This document shows, in pieces, positions 16,914-25,498 of a DNA stretch of 64,000 nt. This stretch comes from an uncultured Anaerolineales bacterium (GTDB lineage Bacteria > Chloroflexota > Anaerolineae > Anaerolineales > UBA6663): positions 1 through 64,000 of the forward strand of contig CALFZO010000096.1 in assembly GCA_937952305.1 (NCBI GenBank), given 5' to 3'. Every line of letters begins with the position of its first letter. The stretch's first letter is position 1. The translations under genes were made by a program, and so were the position numbers. A model generated the notes under the pieces. That model had not been told where the DNA came from. It did not search any database and worked only from the letters and a program-made list of their open reading frames with translations.

Positions 16914-17309
16914 ATGGACGATTTCTACCGCGAACTGATCCTCGATCACTACAAGAACCCGCGCAACCGGGGCACGCTGGACCCGCACGACTTCTCGTAC
17001 TCGGACGAGAACCCGCTGTGCGGCGACCAGCTGCGCATCGACGTGCGCCTGGATGAGCAGCAGCGCGTGAAAGAGGTGGCGTTCAGCGGGCGCGGCTGCG
17101 CCATCTCCCAGGCGTCGGCGTCACTGCTGACTGAGCGCATCCTGGGGATGGCGCTGGAAGAAGTCAAGCAGCTGACCAAGGAAGACATCCTGGAACTGCT
17201 CGGCATCGAGCTCACCCCGGTCCGGCTGAAGTGCGCGCTGCTGTCGCTCAAGGTGCTCAAAGCCGGGGCGTACGGGCTGGAAGGGGCCGCCTACTCGGAC
17301 GACGAGTGA
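16914..17309 (+). CDS. sufU: SufU-like sulfur-transfer protein 2
   Basis: A 131-residue protein beginning MDDFYRELILDHYKNPRNRG, the standard SufU/NifU N-terminus. C36 and D38 are in NPLCGD, C62 is in GRGCAIS, and C107 is in RLKCALLSL. The Lys before the third Cys is SufU-like. The roughly 20-residue insertion between the second and third Cys found in Bacillus SufU is absent. It follows sufS by 71 nt with no obvious SD. The family role is zinc-dependent acceptance of sulfur from SufS and delivery to SufBCD. It is closer to the family consensus than the copy upstream of sufS. Confidence 0.9.
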   Translation: MDDFYRELILDHYKNPRNRGTLDPHDFSYSDENPLCGDQLRIDVRLDEQQRVKEVAFSGRGCAISQASASLLTERILGMALEEVKQLTKEDILELLGIELTPVRLKCALLSLKVLKAGAYGLEGAAYSDDE

Positions 17310-17381
17310 GGCCGCGGCGCCGCCGGGCTATTTCCATCAACGGGCCGGCCGCCTGCGGCCGCGCCGATCACGAGGAGAGGT

Positions 17382-17729
17382 ATGGTTTATTACGATAAGG
17401 TTGACCCGGCGACAGCCGACTACATCGCCGTCGCCACGCTGGCCGAGCTGCCCAACGGCGCGCGCAAGATCGTCGAGATCGACGGCAAGGCCATCGCGGT
17501 CTTCAATATCGCCGGCGGCCTGTACGCCATCGCCGACGTCTGCTCGCACGACGACGGGCCGGTGGCCGAGGGCGAGTTGGACGATCACGCCATCGAGTGC
17601 CCGCGCCACGGCGCCCGCTTCGACGTGCGCACCGGCCAGGTGCTGTCTTTCCCGGCCATCGTCGACATCCCGGCCTATCCGGTCAAGGTGGAAGGCCAGA
17701 CCGTCTTGGTCGGGCTGCCGCCGGCTTGA
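17382..17729 (+). CDS. Rieske-type [2Fe-2S] ferredoxin
   Basis: A 115-residue soluble Rieske protein. The cluster motifs are C-S-H at VCSHDDGP and C-P-R-H at ECPRHGARFDVRTG, giving the two Cys and two His ligands. This is the pattern of ferredoxin subunits of dioxygenases or NirD-like proteins. GAGGAGAGG precedes the ATG. It is the last gene of the suf operon, before a hairpin at 17753-17779. It may be an electron carrier for the system or simply a client. No oxygenase subunit lies nearby. Confidence 0.93.
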   Translation: MVYYDKVDPATADYIAVATLAELPNGARKIVEIDGKAIAVFNIAGGLYAIADVCSHDDGPVAEGELDDHAIECPRHGARFDVRTGQVLSFPAIVDIPAYPVKVEGQTVLVGLPPA

Positions 17730-17752
17730 GCCCGACTGCTGGCTCGGCCCCG

Positions 17753-17779
17753 GACAACCGCGTCGCGCGCGCGGTTGTC
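17753..17779 (+). terminator. Hairpin at the end of the suf operon
   Basis: A perfect 10-bp stem, GACAACCGCG (17753-17762) with 17770-17779, and a 7-nt loop, followed by GCGTTTAAC. The T-run is short, but position and stability fit a terminator. Confidence 0.6.
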
Positions 17780-17794
17780 GCGTTTAACGGGGGG

Positions 17795-17800
17795 TATAAT
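17795..17800 (+). promoter_or_regulatory. Candidate -10 box upstream of the spermidine-synthase-like gene
   Basis: A perfect TATAAT 35 nt before the GTG start. TTGTCG at 17775-17780 is only 14 nt away and overlaps the suf hairpin, so no proper -35 box is seen. Confidence 0.4.
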
Positions 17801-17835
17801 GCGCGCGGTCATCCCCGCTGGACCAGGAACTGCCC

Positions 17836-19392
17836 GTGACCTCCATCTCCCGCCCGTATCTTCTGATCACGGTCTTCACCGCCGGCATGGTGACGCTGGC
17901 CGTCGAGCTTTCGGCCTCGCGCCTGCTGGGCAACATCTTCGGCACCAGCAACCTGGTGTGGGCCAATATCATCGGCCTGATCCTGCTCTACCTGGCCGTC
18001 GGCTATTTCATCGGCGGGCGCTGGGCTGACCGTTCGCCGCACCCGCGCACGTTCTACGGCCTGCTGTGCGTGGCGGCCTTCCTGTCCGGCCTGGTCCCGC
18101 TGCTGGCGCGGCCGGTGCTGCGCTTCGCGGCGGAGGCCATGGCCAGCCTGGATGCCGCCGTGGCCGGCGGCTCCTTCCTGGGCGTGCTGATCCTGTTCGC
18201 GGCCCCGGTCACGCTGCTGGGGTGCGCGTCGCCGTTCGCCATCCGCCTGGCCATCACCGACCCGGCCGAAGCCGGGCGGGTGTCCGGCCGCATCTACGCC
18301 ATCTCCACCCTCGGCTCGCTGGCCGGCACCTTCAGCCCGGTGCTGATCTTCATCCCGTGGCTGGGCACCACGCGCACCTTCCTGCTCTTTGCCGGCCTGC
18401 TCTTCGCGGTGGCTTGGCTGGGCCTCTTCCTGGCGGACCGGCGCCGGGCGGTGCTGGCCCTGATCCTGCCGGCGGTGCTGGCGGTGGCGGCCGCGTTCTC
18501 GCTCTCCGGGTCACTGCGCCCGGTGGAGGGCCTAATCCCCGAGTCCGAGGTCGAATCCGAGTACAACTTCATCCAGGTGGTCCAGCGCGGCGAGACGCGT
18601 TATCTGCTGCTCAACGAGGCTCAGGGCATCCACTCGGTCTACCATCCGAGCCAGTTGGAGACCTTTGGGACCTGGGATTACTTTCTGGCCGCGCCGTACT
18701 TCAACGCCACGCCCGCGCCTGTGACCGGCCTGGCCGTGGTGGGGCTGGCGGCCGGCACCATCCCCAAACAATACACGGCCGTGTACGGCCCGGTGCCCAT
18801 CGACGGCTTCGAGATCGACGGCGCGATCGTGGCGGCCGGGCGCCAGTACTTCGCCATGAACGAGCCGAACCTGAACGTCTTCGTCGAGGACGGCCGCTGG
18901 GGGCTGGCGCACTCGCCGCGGCGGTATTCAGTTATCGCCGTGGACGCCTACCGCTTACCCTACATCCCCTGGCACCTGACGACGCGCGAGTTCTTTCAGG
19001 AGACGCGGGACCACCTGACCGACGACGGCGTGCTCGTGATCAACGTCGGCCGGACGTTTACGGACCGGCGGTTGGTGGACGCCATGGCCGGCACGCTGCG
19101 GTCTGTGTTCCCGTCCGTGCACGCGGTGGATGTGCCGAACTCGTTCAACAGCCTCCTGTACGCCACGGCCCAGACCACTTGGCCGGCTAACCTGGTGGCC
19201 AACCGTGACCGCCTGCCGGCGGACGCGCACCCGCTCCTGCGCAATGTGCTGGACCGGACCGTCGTCAACTTGCAGCCCGACCCGGCCTCCGACGTCGTCT
19301 TCACCGACGACTGGGCGCCGATCGAACAACTGACAAACGCTATCGTGATTGACTTCTTCCTGGGCGGCGGCGGCGACTTGTTTGCGCCGTAG
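17836..19392 (+). CDS. Fused MFS-like membrane/spermidine-synthase-like protein
   Basis: A 518-residue protein with a GTG start preceded by AGGA. Residues 1-225 contain about seven transmembrane helices (ITVFTAGMVTLAVELSASRLLG, the typical opening of fused MFS/spermidine synthases). Residues 230-510 form a soluble Rossmann methyltransferase-like domain: YNFIQVV and YLLLNEAQGIHSVYHP, then VVGLAAGTIP as a degenerate SAM-binding loop, then DGFEIDG and DAYRLPYIPWHLTTREFF. The usual glycine-rich G-x-G-x-G is reduced to GLAAG and the catalytic D-A-Y is kept. Polyamine synthesis is uncertain; the fused family is largely uncharacterised. Confidence 0.82.
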   Translation: MTSISRPYLLITVFTAGMVTLAVELSASRLLGNIFGTSNLVWANIIGLILLYLAVGYFIGGRWADRSPHPRTFYGLLCVAAFLSGLVPLLARPVLRFAAEAMASLDAAVAGGSFLGVLILFAAPVTLLGCASPFAIRLAITDPAEAGRVSGRIYAISTLGSLAGTFSPVLIFIPWLGTTRTFLLFAGLLFAVAWLGLFLADRRRAVLALILPAVLAVAAAFSLSGSLRPVEGLIPESEVESEYNFIQVVQRGETRYLLLNEAQGIHSVYHPSQLETFGTWDYFLAAPYFNATPAPVTGLAVVGLAAGTIPKQYTAVYGPVPIDGFEIDGAIVAAGRQYFAMNEPNLNVFVEDGRWGLAHSPRRYSVIAVDAYRLPYIPWHLTTREFFQETRDHLTDDGVLVINVGRTFTDRRLVDAMAGTLRSVFPSVHAVDVPNSFNSLLYATAQTTWPANLVANRDRLPADAHPLLRNVLDRTVVNLQPDPASDVVFTDDWAPIEQLTNAIVIDFFLGGGGDLFAP

Positions 19393-19473
19393 GGCCGCGC
19401 CTGCAACTCGCCTGTATCGGGGACAAGGTACACTGGCCGTCGGGTAACCGGCGGCCGCCATTGAGGAAGCTGC

Positions 19474-20223
19474 ATGCGCACTATGCCTGACTGGTTGGTT
19501 CTGGTCTGCCGGGTCGTCCTGATTATTGGTATCCCAATCGTGTTGACGCTCACGAATGTGCGCCTGTTAATGACGCCGACTTTCCCGGAGATCGAATACG
19601 GCCTGGCGGACTTCCCGGCCGATCCCTACGGCTTCACCCAGGCAGACCGCCTGGACTGGGCCAAGCGCTCCATCGACTACATCCTCGGCAACCCGGCGGT
19701 GGGGCGGGTGGAGGCCTGGAAGTTCTCGGACGACGGCCGCGCGCCGGCTGGCACGTCGGCGCCGCCCGAGTCGTGCGGGTATTACGGCGACCAGTACGGC
19801 GCGCGCGACTGCACGTATTTTTACAATGACCGGGAAGTGCGTCACATGGTGGATGTGCGCAACGTCACTGCCGCCGTCCTCAACGTCTGGGTCATCCTAG
19901 GCGTGCTGACTCTGAGCGCGGTGGGTGTGCTCATCTATGCCGGCCAGACGGCCACGCTGCGCTGGAGCCTGCTGACGGGGGCCGGCCTGGCCTGGGTGCT
20001 GCTGATTGTCGCCGTCCTCTTCATCGCTCTGGGCTTCCAGCAGTTCTTTACCTACTTTCACCAGGTCTTCTTCCAGGGCGACAGTTGGATCTTTTTGTGG
20101 TCGGACTCGCTGATCCGGCTCTTCCCGCTCAAGTTCTGGTTCGACGCCTTTTTGTTTGTTGGCCTATCTACGCTCGCCGAGGCGGCCTTGGTGGCCGCCC
20201 TCGCTTGGTGGGCGATACAGTAA
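19474..20223 (+). CDS. DUF1461 (TIGR01906-type) integral membrane protein
   Basis: A 249-residue membrane protein with four helices, roughly residues 8-30, 132-155, 162-190 and 220-246, and a large extracytoplasmic loop between the first two. Diagnostic stretches are YNDREVRHMVDV before the second helix and FTYFHQVFFQGDSWIF...LIRLFPLKFWFDAF near the end. The loop holds a Cys pair (ESCGYYG, ARDCTYF). GAGGAAG lies upstream of the first ATG. The function of the family is not known. Confidence 0.82.
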   Translation: MRTMPDWLVLVCRVVLIIGIPIVLTLTNVRLLMTPTFPEIEYGLADFPADPYGFTQADRLDWAKRSIDYILGNPAVGRVEAWKFSDDGRAPAGTSAPPESCGYYGDQYGARDCTYFYNDREVRHMVDVRNVTAAVLNVWVILGVLTLSAVGVLIYAGQTATLRWSLLTGAGLAWVLLIVAVLFIALGFQQFFTYFHQVFFQGDSWIFLWSDSLIRLFPLKFWFDAFLFVGLSTLAEAALVAALAWWAIQ

Positions 20224-20298
20224 GCCGGGTCGGGCGGGTGTGGCCCGCCAACCGTCCTGGGCTGCGGCCCGCGGCGCCGACGCGGTCAGGAGAGTGTC

Positions 20299-22980
20299 AT
20301 GTCTATCCGTAACCTCGACAAGATTTTCAAGCCCGAACGCGTGGCCGTCATTGGGGCCAGCGACAACCCCAACAGCGTGGGCTACAACGTCCTGCGCAAC
20401 ATGATCGGCACCGGGTTCAAGGGCACCGTCTACCCGATCAACCCGAAGCGCGAGGCCGTGCAGAGCGTGCCGGCCTTCGCGGACCTGGCGGCGCTGCCCA
20501 AGACGCCGGACCTGGCCGTGATCTGCACGCCCGCGCCGACGGTGCCGGGCCTGATCCGGCAGTGCGGCGAGCTCGGTATCCTGGGCGTCGTCATCATCTC
20601 GGCCGGCTTCCGCGAGGTGGGGGCCGAGGGCATCGCCCTGGAAGAGCAGGTGAAGGCCGAGCAGGCCAAGTTCGACGGGATGCGCATCATCGGCCCCAAC
20701 TGCCTGGGCCTGATCACGCCGCGCCTCAAGGTCAACCTGAGCTTCGCCAACGCCGCCATGCCCAAGGAGGGCAGCATCGCCTTCATCTCGCAGTCCGGGG
20801 CGCTGTGCACGTCGGTGCTGGACTGGGCCTTGCAGCAGGGCATCGGCTTCTCGTACTTCGTGTCGATCGGCAACATGCTGGACATCACCTTCAGCGACCT
20901 GATCGACTACTTCGGCGAGGATCCCGAGACCGAGTCGATGATCCTGTACATCGAGTCGATCACGGACCCGCGCGAGTTCATGTCGGCCTCGCGCGCCTTT
21001 TCCCGCACCAAGCCGATCGTGGCCTACAAGTCCGGGCGCTTCGCCGAGTCCGCCAAGGCGGCCGCCTCCCACACCGGGGCGCTGGCCGGCGAAGACAACG
21101 TCTACGATGCCGCCTTCCAGCGCGCCGGCATCGAGCGTGTCTTTGACCTGGACGACATGTTCGACTGCGCCCAGCTGCTCGGCCGCCAGAAGCGCCCGCA
21201 AGGCCCGCGCCTGGCCATCGTCACCAACGCCGGCGGCCCGGGCGTCATCACCACCGACAAGCTCATCGCCGAGCAGGGCGAGCTGGCCAAGCTGTCCGAG
21301 GCAACCATGGAGCAGCTCAACGTGCTGCTGCCGCCGTTCTGGTCGCATAACAACCCCGTCGACGTGCTCGGCGACGCCCCGCCGGAGCGTTACGCCCAGG
21401 CCATGAAGGTGGTGCTGGGCGATCCCGGCGTCGACGCCGTCATGGTCATCCTGACGCCGCAGGCCATGACCGACCCGACCGCCACCGCGCGCGTGATCGC
21501 CGAGGCCTCGCACAATGCCACCAAGCCGATCCTGGCGGTGTGGATGGGCGGCGAATCGGTGCTGCAGGGCCGCCAGCTGCTCACCGGCGCCGGCATCCCC
21601 ACCTACGTGCGGCCCGGCCCGGCCGTGCGCGCCTTCATGCACCTGGTCTCCTATGCCCGCAACCTGGAAGTGCTGTACGAGACCCCGCGCGATATCCCGG
21701 TGGAGATCACGCTGGATCAGCGCCAGTCCAACAATCTGCTGGCGGCCGTGCCGCCGGAAGGCGAGCCGGTGCTGTCTGAGGCCGCTTCCAAGGCGCTGCT
21801 GAGCACCTACGGCATCCCGGTCATCCAGCCGCAGGATGCGCGCAGCGCCGACGCGGCCGCGCGCCTGGCCAAGGAGATGGGCTACCCGGTGGTGCTCAAG
21901 GTGCTCTCGCCGCAGATCACGCACAAGACCGACGTCGGCGGCGTGGTGCTCAACCTGCAGACCGAGGCCGAGGTGCGCGCCGCCTTTGAGCGCATCGTCA
22001 CGTCGGCCCGTGAGAAGCGCCCGGACGCCGACGTCCAGGGCGTGACCGTGCAGAAGATGGTGGACACGCGCCGCGGCACCGAGCTGATCGTCGGCGCCAA
22101 GCGCGACGCCGTGTTTGGCTCGATCCTGCTGGTGGGCATGGGCGGCATCACGGCCGAGCTGTTCAAGGACCGCGCCCTGGGCCTGCCGCCGCTGAACGAG
22201 CGGCTGGCGCGGCGCATGCTCGAGTCGCTCAAGTCCTGGCCGCTGCTGCAGGGCTACCGCGGCCGGCCCGGCGCCGACCTAGACCGGCTGATCGAAGTGC
22301 TCATGCGTTTCTCGTACCTGATCGCCGACCACCCGGAGATTACGGAGCTGGACATTAACCCGCTCCTGGCGACGCCGAACGACGTTATCGCCCTGGATGC
22401 CCGCGTGGTGGTGGATCGCGCCTATCAGGCCGGCGGCCGGCGCTTCGCGCACCTGGCCATCCGGCCGTATCCGGAAGAATACGTGAAGCCGGCGCAGTTG
22501 CCGTCCGGTCAGACCGTGACGCTGCGCCCGCTCAAGCCCGAGGACGAGCCGCTCTGGCGCGAGCTGGTGGGGCGCTGCTCCACCGAGACCATCCGCTTCC
22601 GCTTCCGCTACCTCTTCAAGGAAGCCACGCACGACATGGCGCGGCGCTTCGTGTTCACCGATTACGACCGCGAGATGGCGATCATGGCCGAGACGACGGA
22701 GGGCGGTGAGCGCCGCTTCGTGGGGGCGGTGCGCCTGGTGGCCGACCGCACTGGCGAGAGCGTGGAGTATGCGGCGCTGGTGGAGGACGCCTGGCAGGGC
22801 CAGGGCCTGGGCAGCGTGCTGACGGATTACGGGCTGGAAGTGGCCAAGCGCTGGGGCTTCAAGCGGGTCACGGCCGAGACTACGCACGACAACGTCCGCA
22901 TGATCAAGACGCTGCAGAAGCGCGGCTTCGCCATGCAGAAGAGCGAAGGCACGGAGGTGCTGTACAGCAAGGCGCTCTAA
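20299..22980 (+). CDS. ADP-forming acyl-CoA synthetase fused to GNAT acetyltransferase (Pat/PatZ architecture)
   Basis: An 893-residue fusion. Residues 1-130 are a CoA-binding domain (VAVIGASDNPNSVGYNVL), 145-460 a succinyl-CoA-ligase-like module, 480-705 an ATP-grasp domain (GIPVIQP, MGYPVVLKV, THKTDVGGV), and 725-893 a GNAT domain with the acetyl-CoA loop QGQGLGS. This is the layout of protein lysine acetyltransferase Pat/PatZ, which controls acetyl-CoA synthetase. Unlike the enteric enzymes, in which the synthetase part is thought to be inactive, the phospho-His motif ASHTGALAGED is kept here, so the synthetase could work. AGGAGAG precedes the ATG. Single-gene unit. Confidence 0.92.
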   Translation: MSIRNLDKIFKPERVAVIGASDNPNSVGYNVLRNMIGTGFKGTVYPINPKREAVQSVPAFADLAALPKTPDLAVICTPAPTVPGLIRQCGELGILGVVIISAGFREVGAEGIALEEQVKAEQAKFDGMRIIGPNCLGLITPRLKVNLSFANAAMPKEGSIAFISQSGALCTSVLDWALQQGIGFSYFVSIGNMLDITFSDLIDYFGEDPETESMILYIESITDPREFMSASRAFSRTKPIVAYKSGRFAESAKAAASHTGALAGEDNVYDAAFQRAGIERVFDLDDMFDCAQLLGRQKRPQGPRLAIVTNAGGPGVITTDKLIAEQGELAKLSEATMEQLNVLLPPFWSHNNPVDVLGDAPPERYAQAMKVVLGDPGVDAVMVILTPQAMTDPTATARVIAEASHNATKPILAVWMGGESVLQGRQLLTGAGIPTYVRPGPAVRAFMHLVSYARNLEVLYETPRDIPVEITLDQRQSNNLLAAVPPEGEPVLSEAASKALLSTYGIPVIQPQDARSADAAARLAKEMGYPVVLKVLSPQITHKTDVGGVVLNLQTEAEVRAAFERIVTSAREKRPDADVQGVTVQKMVDTRRGTELIVGAKRDAVFGSILLVGMGGITAELFKDRALGLPPLNERLARRMLESLKSWPLLQGYRGRPGADLDRLIEVLMRFSYLIADHPEITELDINPLLATPNDVIALDARVVVDRAYQAGGRRFAHLAIRPYPEEYVKPAQLPSGQTVTLRPLKPEDEPLWRELVGRCSTETIRFRFRYLFKEATHDMARRFVFTDYDREMAIMAETTEGGERRFVGAVRLVADRTGESVEYAALVEDAWQGQGLGSVLTDYGLEVAKRWGFKRVTAETTHDNVRMIKTLQKRGFAMQKSEGTEVLYSKAL

Positions 22981-23017
22981 GCCAGCGCCTACAGCGCGCC
23001 GGCTCAGGCGCGGCGCG

Positions 23018-23512
23018 TCACCAGAACGCCGTGCCGGGCTCGCCCTTGAACGGGCCGACGACTCCCGACGTGATCCAGCCGCCGTAAAAGCCGCCCGGCT
23101 GAGGCGCCACGCGCTCGCCGTCCACGTAACAGGCGTCCATCAGTTGGGCGTAAAAGGCGAGGTGGCCGCGCAAGGCCGCGAAGGCCGGCGCCGGCTCAGC
23201 ATAAAACCAGGCCGCGTCCGGCACTACCCGCTCACCCACTTGGAGCGTGTAGTAGCCGGCGCGGCCTTTCCATTCGCACAGCGACCCGCGCGGGCTGGGA
23301 CGCAGATACTGGCGCTGGACGTCATCCGGCGGAAAGTAGTAGGTGGGCGGGTGGCTGGTCTCCAGCACGCGCCAGGCGCGGCGTGTCTCGGCGACGACCA
23401 CGCCGCCTAGAACCACCTGAAGGTGGTGGGCGGCTTGTTCCAGGCGCGGCGGGCGCGGGTAATCCCAGACCGATTCTTGGCCCGGCCCGGGCGGGATGCG
23501 GTGGGGCGGCAT
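23018..23512 (-). CDS. DUF427 domain protein
   Basis: A 164-residue soluble protein of the DUF427 family. Motifs: ESVWDYPRPPRLE at the N-terminus, VVLGGVVVAETRRAWRVLETSHPPTYYFP in two parts, then LCEWKGRAGYYTL, and finally GGWITSGVVGPFKGEPGT. Family members fold as a small beta-tent and are often of unknown function. AGGAGG lies 4-5 nt before the ATG. It is divergent from the permease gene at 23633 and converges with the acyl-CoA synthetase gene, whose stop is 37 nt away. Confidence 0.88.
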   Translation of the reverse strand: MPPHRIPPGPGQESVWDYPRPPRLEQAAHHLQVVLGGVVVAETRRAWRVLETSHPPTYYFPPDDVQRQYLRPSPRGSLCEWKGRAGYYTLQVGERVVPDAAWFYAEPAPAFAALRGHLAFYAQLMDACYVDGERVAPQPGGFYGGWITSGVVGPFKGEPGTAFW

Positions 23513-23551
23513 GGCTCCTCCTGAATGACACCCTAACTGTATCGCCGTCGT

Positions 23552-23604
23552 CCCGGCCAGCCGTCCGCGCTCAGCGGTTTCTCATATGCCGCGCGCTGGC
23601 CGGG
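23552..23604. repeat. 10-bp inverted repeat between divergent genes
   Basis: CCCGGCCAGC (23552-23561) and its exact complement (23595-23604) are separated by 33 bp in the DUF427/permease spacer. It could be an operator or only a structural repeat. Confidence 0.35.
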
Positions 23605-23619
23605 CCTCTGCATTTCTGC

Positions 23620-23625
23620 TAGGAT
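23620..23625 (+). promoter_or_regulatory. -10-like box, candidate leaderless promoter of the permease gene
   Basis: TAGGAT followed by 7 nt and the ATG at 23633. No SD is present, which fits a leaderless start. Confidence 0.4.
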
Positions 23626-23632
23626 AACGCCC

Positions 23633-24574
23633 ATGCCTTTGTCGTGGACGGCCCTGGCCGAACAACTGGGCACCTTCACCACCGTCTTCCTGGGTATCTT
23701 CGTGGAGGCCGCGCCCTTTTTGATGCTGGGCACGCTGGCCTCCGGCCTGGTGGAGGTGTTCTTCAACCAGAACGACCTCAGCCGCCTGGTGCCGCGCAAT
23801 CCTTTGGGCGCCGCCGTGGTCGGCAGCGTGATGGGGCTCGTCTTCCCGGTCTGTGAGTGCGGCGTGGTGCCGTTAACCCGACGGCTGGTGCGCAAGGGGC
23901 TGCCGCTCTCCGCCGGCGTCGCCTTCCTGCTGGCGGCCCCGGTCTTCAACCCCATCGTCATCGCCAGCACGCTGGCCGCCTTCGGTCCCGGCCCCGTCCT
24001 GTACGGCCGCCTCGGCCTGAGCCTGCTGATCGCCGTGTCCACCGGCGCCGTCTTCGCCTTCCAGCGCCACCCGGAACGGCTGCTGCTGGCCGCCAGCCTG
24101 CCGGGCGTGTCCGGCGGCAGCCATGATCTGCCCGTGGCCCTGCCGGCGCCGCGCGCACCCCTGGCAAGCCGGCTGGGGCGCGTGCTCACCATCGCGGTCG
24201 ACGAGTTTTTTGAGATGGGCCGTTACCTGGTCATGGGCGGCCTGCTGGCGGCGTTGATGCAGACCTTCCTGCCGCAAAGCGTGCTGCTCGGCGTCAGCGC
24301 CGGCCCGGTGGTTTCGGTGCTGGTGCTGGTGGCGCTGGCGGTGCTGCTCTCGATCTGCTCCACCGTGGACGCTTTCATCGCCCTGGCCTTCGCCGGCACC
24401 TTCACCACCGGCTCGCTGCTGGCCTTCTTGGTCTTCGGGCCGATGGTGGACATCAAGAGCACGCTCATGTTCCTGGGCGTCTTCAAACGCCGGACGGTGG
24501 CGTATCTGATCCTGCTGCCGCTGCTGATGAGCCTGCTGGCCGGGATTTTCATCAACCTTAACACCACCTGGTAG
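23633..24574 (+). CDS. ArsP/YcgR-type (DUF318) permease
   Basis: A 313-residue inner-membrane permease with eight or more helices. The family motif with paired Cys, FPVCECGVVPLTRRL, is near residue 77, and AAPVFNPIVIASTL follows. In the second half AVLLSICSTVDAFIALAF repeats the theme with a further Cys, then GPMVDIKSTLM. Family members export organoarsenicals (ArsP) or act with a YcgQ-like partner in metal uptake. The partner gene follows 30 nt downstream, which favours the YcgR-YcgQ type. Zinc is the likely metal by analogy; not shown by sequence. Confidence 0.86.
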   Translation: MPLSWTALAEQLGTFTTVFLGIFVEAAPFLMLGTLASGLVEVFFNQNDLSRLVPRNPLGAAVVGSVMGLVFPVCECGVVPLTRRLVRKGLPLSAGVAFLLAAPVFNPIVIASTLAAFGPGPVLYGRLGLSLLIAVSTGAVFAFQRHPERLLLAASLPGVSGGSHDLPVALPAPRAPLASRLGRVLTIAVDEFFEMGRYLVMGGLLAALMQTFLPQSVLLGVSAGPVVSVLVLVALAVLLSICSTVDAFIALAFAGTFTTGSLLAFLVFGPMVDIKSTLMFLGVFKRRTVAYLILLPLLMSLLAGIFINLNTTW

Positions 24575-24604
24575 CCCGGCGGCCAGGCCACGACGAAGGT
24601 CCCC

Positions 24605-25372
24605 ATGGCGGTTCGACTTTATCGGTTCACCCAGGTCCTGATTATGGCCGCGCTCGGCCTGCTGCTGACCTACAAGCTTTGGACCGGGAACATCTACTTC
24701 TACATCAACGAGCGCTTCCAGCCGCTGATTGTCTTCGGCGCGGCTGCCGCCCTGTTGCTGGCCGCCGGCGCGGCCTGGCGCTGGCGCCGGGGTGAGGCCG
24801 CGGGCGACCACGCGCACGACCATGACCATGATCATGACCATGACCACGGCCCGGCGCGCTTCCCGGTGTGGACCGTGGCCTTGGTGGCGCTGCCGATCGG
24901 GCTGGGGCTGCTTGTCCCGGCGCGGCCGCTGGGCGCCAGCGCCATCGACAGCAAAGGTCTGAATGCGCCGCCGCCGCTCACCGTCAGTGGCGGCGGGCCG
25001 GCCACCACGCTCGAGATCGCGCCTGAGCAACGCACCATCCTGGACTGGGTGCGCGCCTTCAACTATGCCGAGGACACGTCCGTCTTCACCGACCAGCCCG
25101 CCGACGTGATCGGCTTCGTCTACCGCCGCGCCGGGCTGACGCCGACCCAGTTCCTGGTGACGCGTTTCACGGTCACTTGCTGCGCCGCGGATGCCTCCGG
25201 CGTCGCCCTGCTCGTGGACTGGCCGGACGCCGGCCAGCTCAGCGAGAATGTCTGGGTGCGTGTCCGCGGCCCGGTGCAGGCGGTGGAGTTCGACGGCCGG
25301 CCGCTGCCCTTGATCGCGGCCGCCAGCGTCGAGATCGTCGACCAGCCCGAGCACCCGTACATGTACCCGTGA
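24605..25372 (+). CDS. YcgQ-like (TIGR03943/DUF1980) permease partner with His-Asp repeat
   Basis: A 255-residue protein. Two N-terminal transmembrane helices (about 10-28 and 38-58) are separated by YINERFQPL. A loop near 67-80 is a run of alternating His and Asp (about seven repeats), a probable metal-buffering segment. A third helix (about 84-103) follows, then an extracytoplasmic beta domain ending at residue 255, with a CC pair in TVTCCAADASGVALLV. This matches the partner of DUF318 permeases. AAGG precedes the start. The His-Asp run is encoded by a near-perfect GACCAT hexamer repeat (about 24806-24846), which may slip in replication. Confidence 0.86.
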   Translation: MAVRLYRFTQVLIMAALGLLLTYKLWTGNIYFYINERFQPLIVFGAAAALLLAAGAAWRWRRGEAAGDHAHDHDHDHDHDHGPARFPVWTVALVALPIGLGLLVPARPLGASAIDSKGLNAPPPLTVSGGGPATTLEIAPEQRTILDWVRAFNYAEDTSVFTDQPADVIGFVYRRAGLTPTQFLVTRFTVTCCAADASGVALLVDWPDAGQLSENVWVRVRGPVQAVEFDGRPLPLIAAASVEIVDQPEHPYMYP

Positions 25373-25498
25373 GGGCCAGCCTGAAAGGACCGCCGGAGCG
25401 CGCACCCCGAACGGAGCCGCCCCGCGGCGCAGGCGAAGCGCGCTAGCGCGTTCGAGAGGCGCTCAGGCTAATTCCAACCGGCTGGCCCCTGTCACCGG

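Noticed and set aside
20164..21924. 586-codon minus-strand frame opposite the acyl-CoA synthetase gene
   Set aside because: Same artefact; the product is His/Gln/Arg-rich without any recognisable fold, and the plus-strand gene is certain.
24806..24850. Regulatory or mobile tandem repeat
   Set aside because: It is coding sequence for the His-Asp loop of the YcgQ-like protein.
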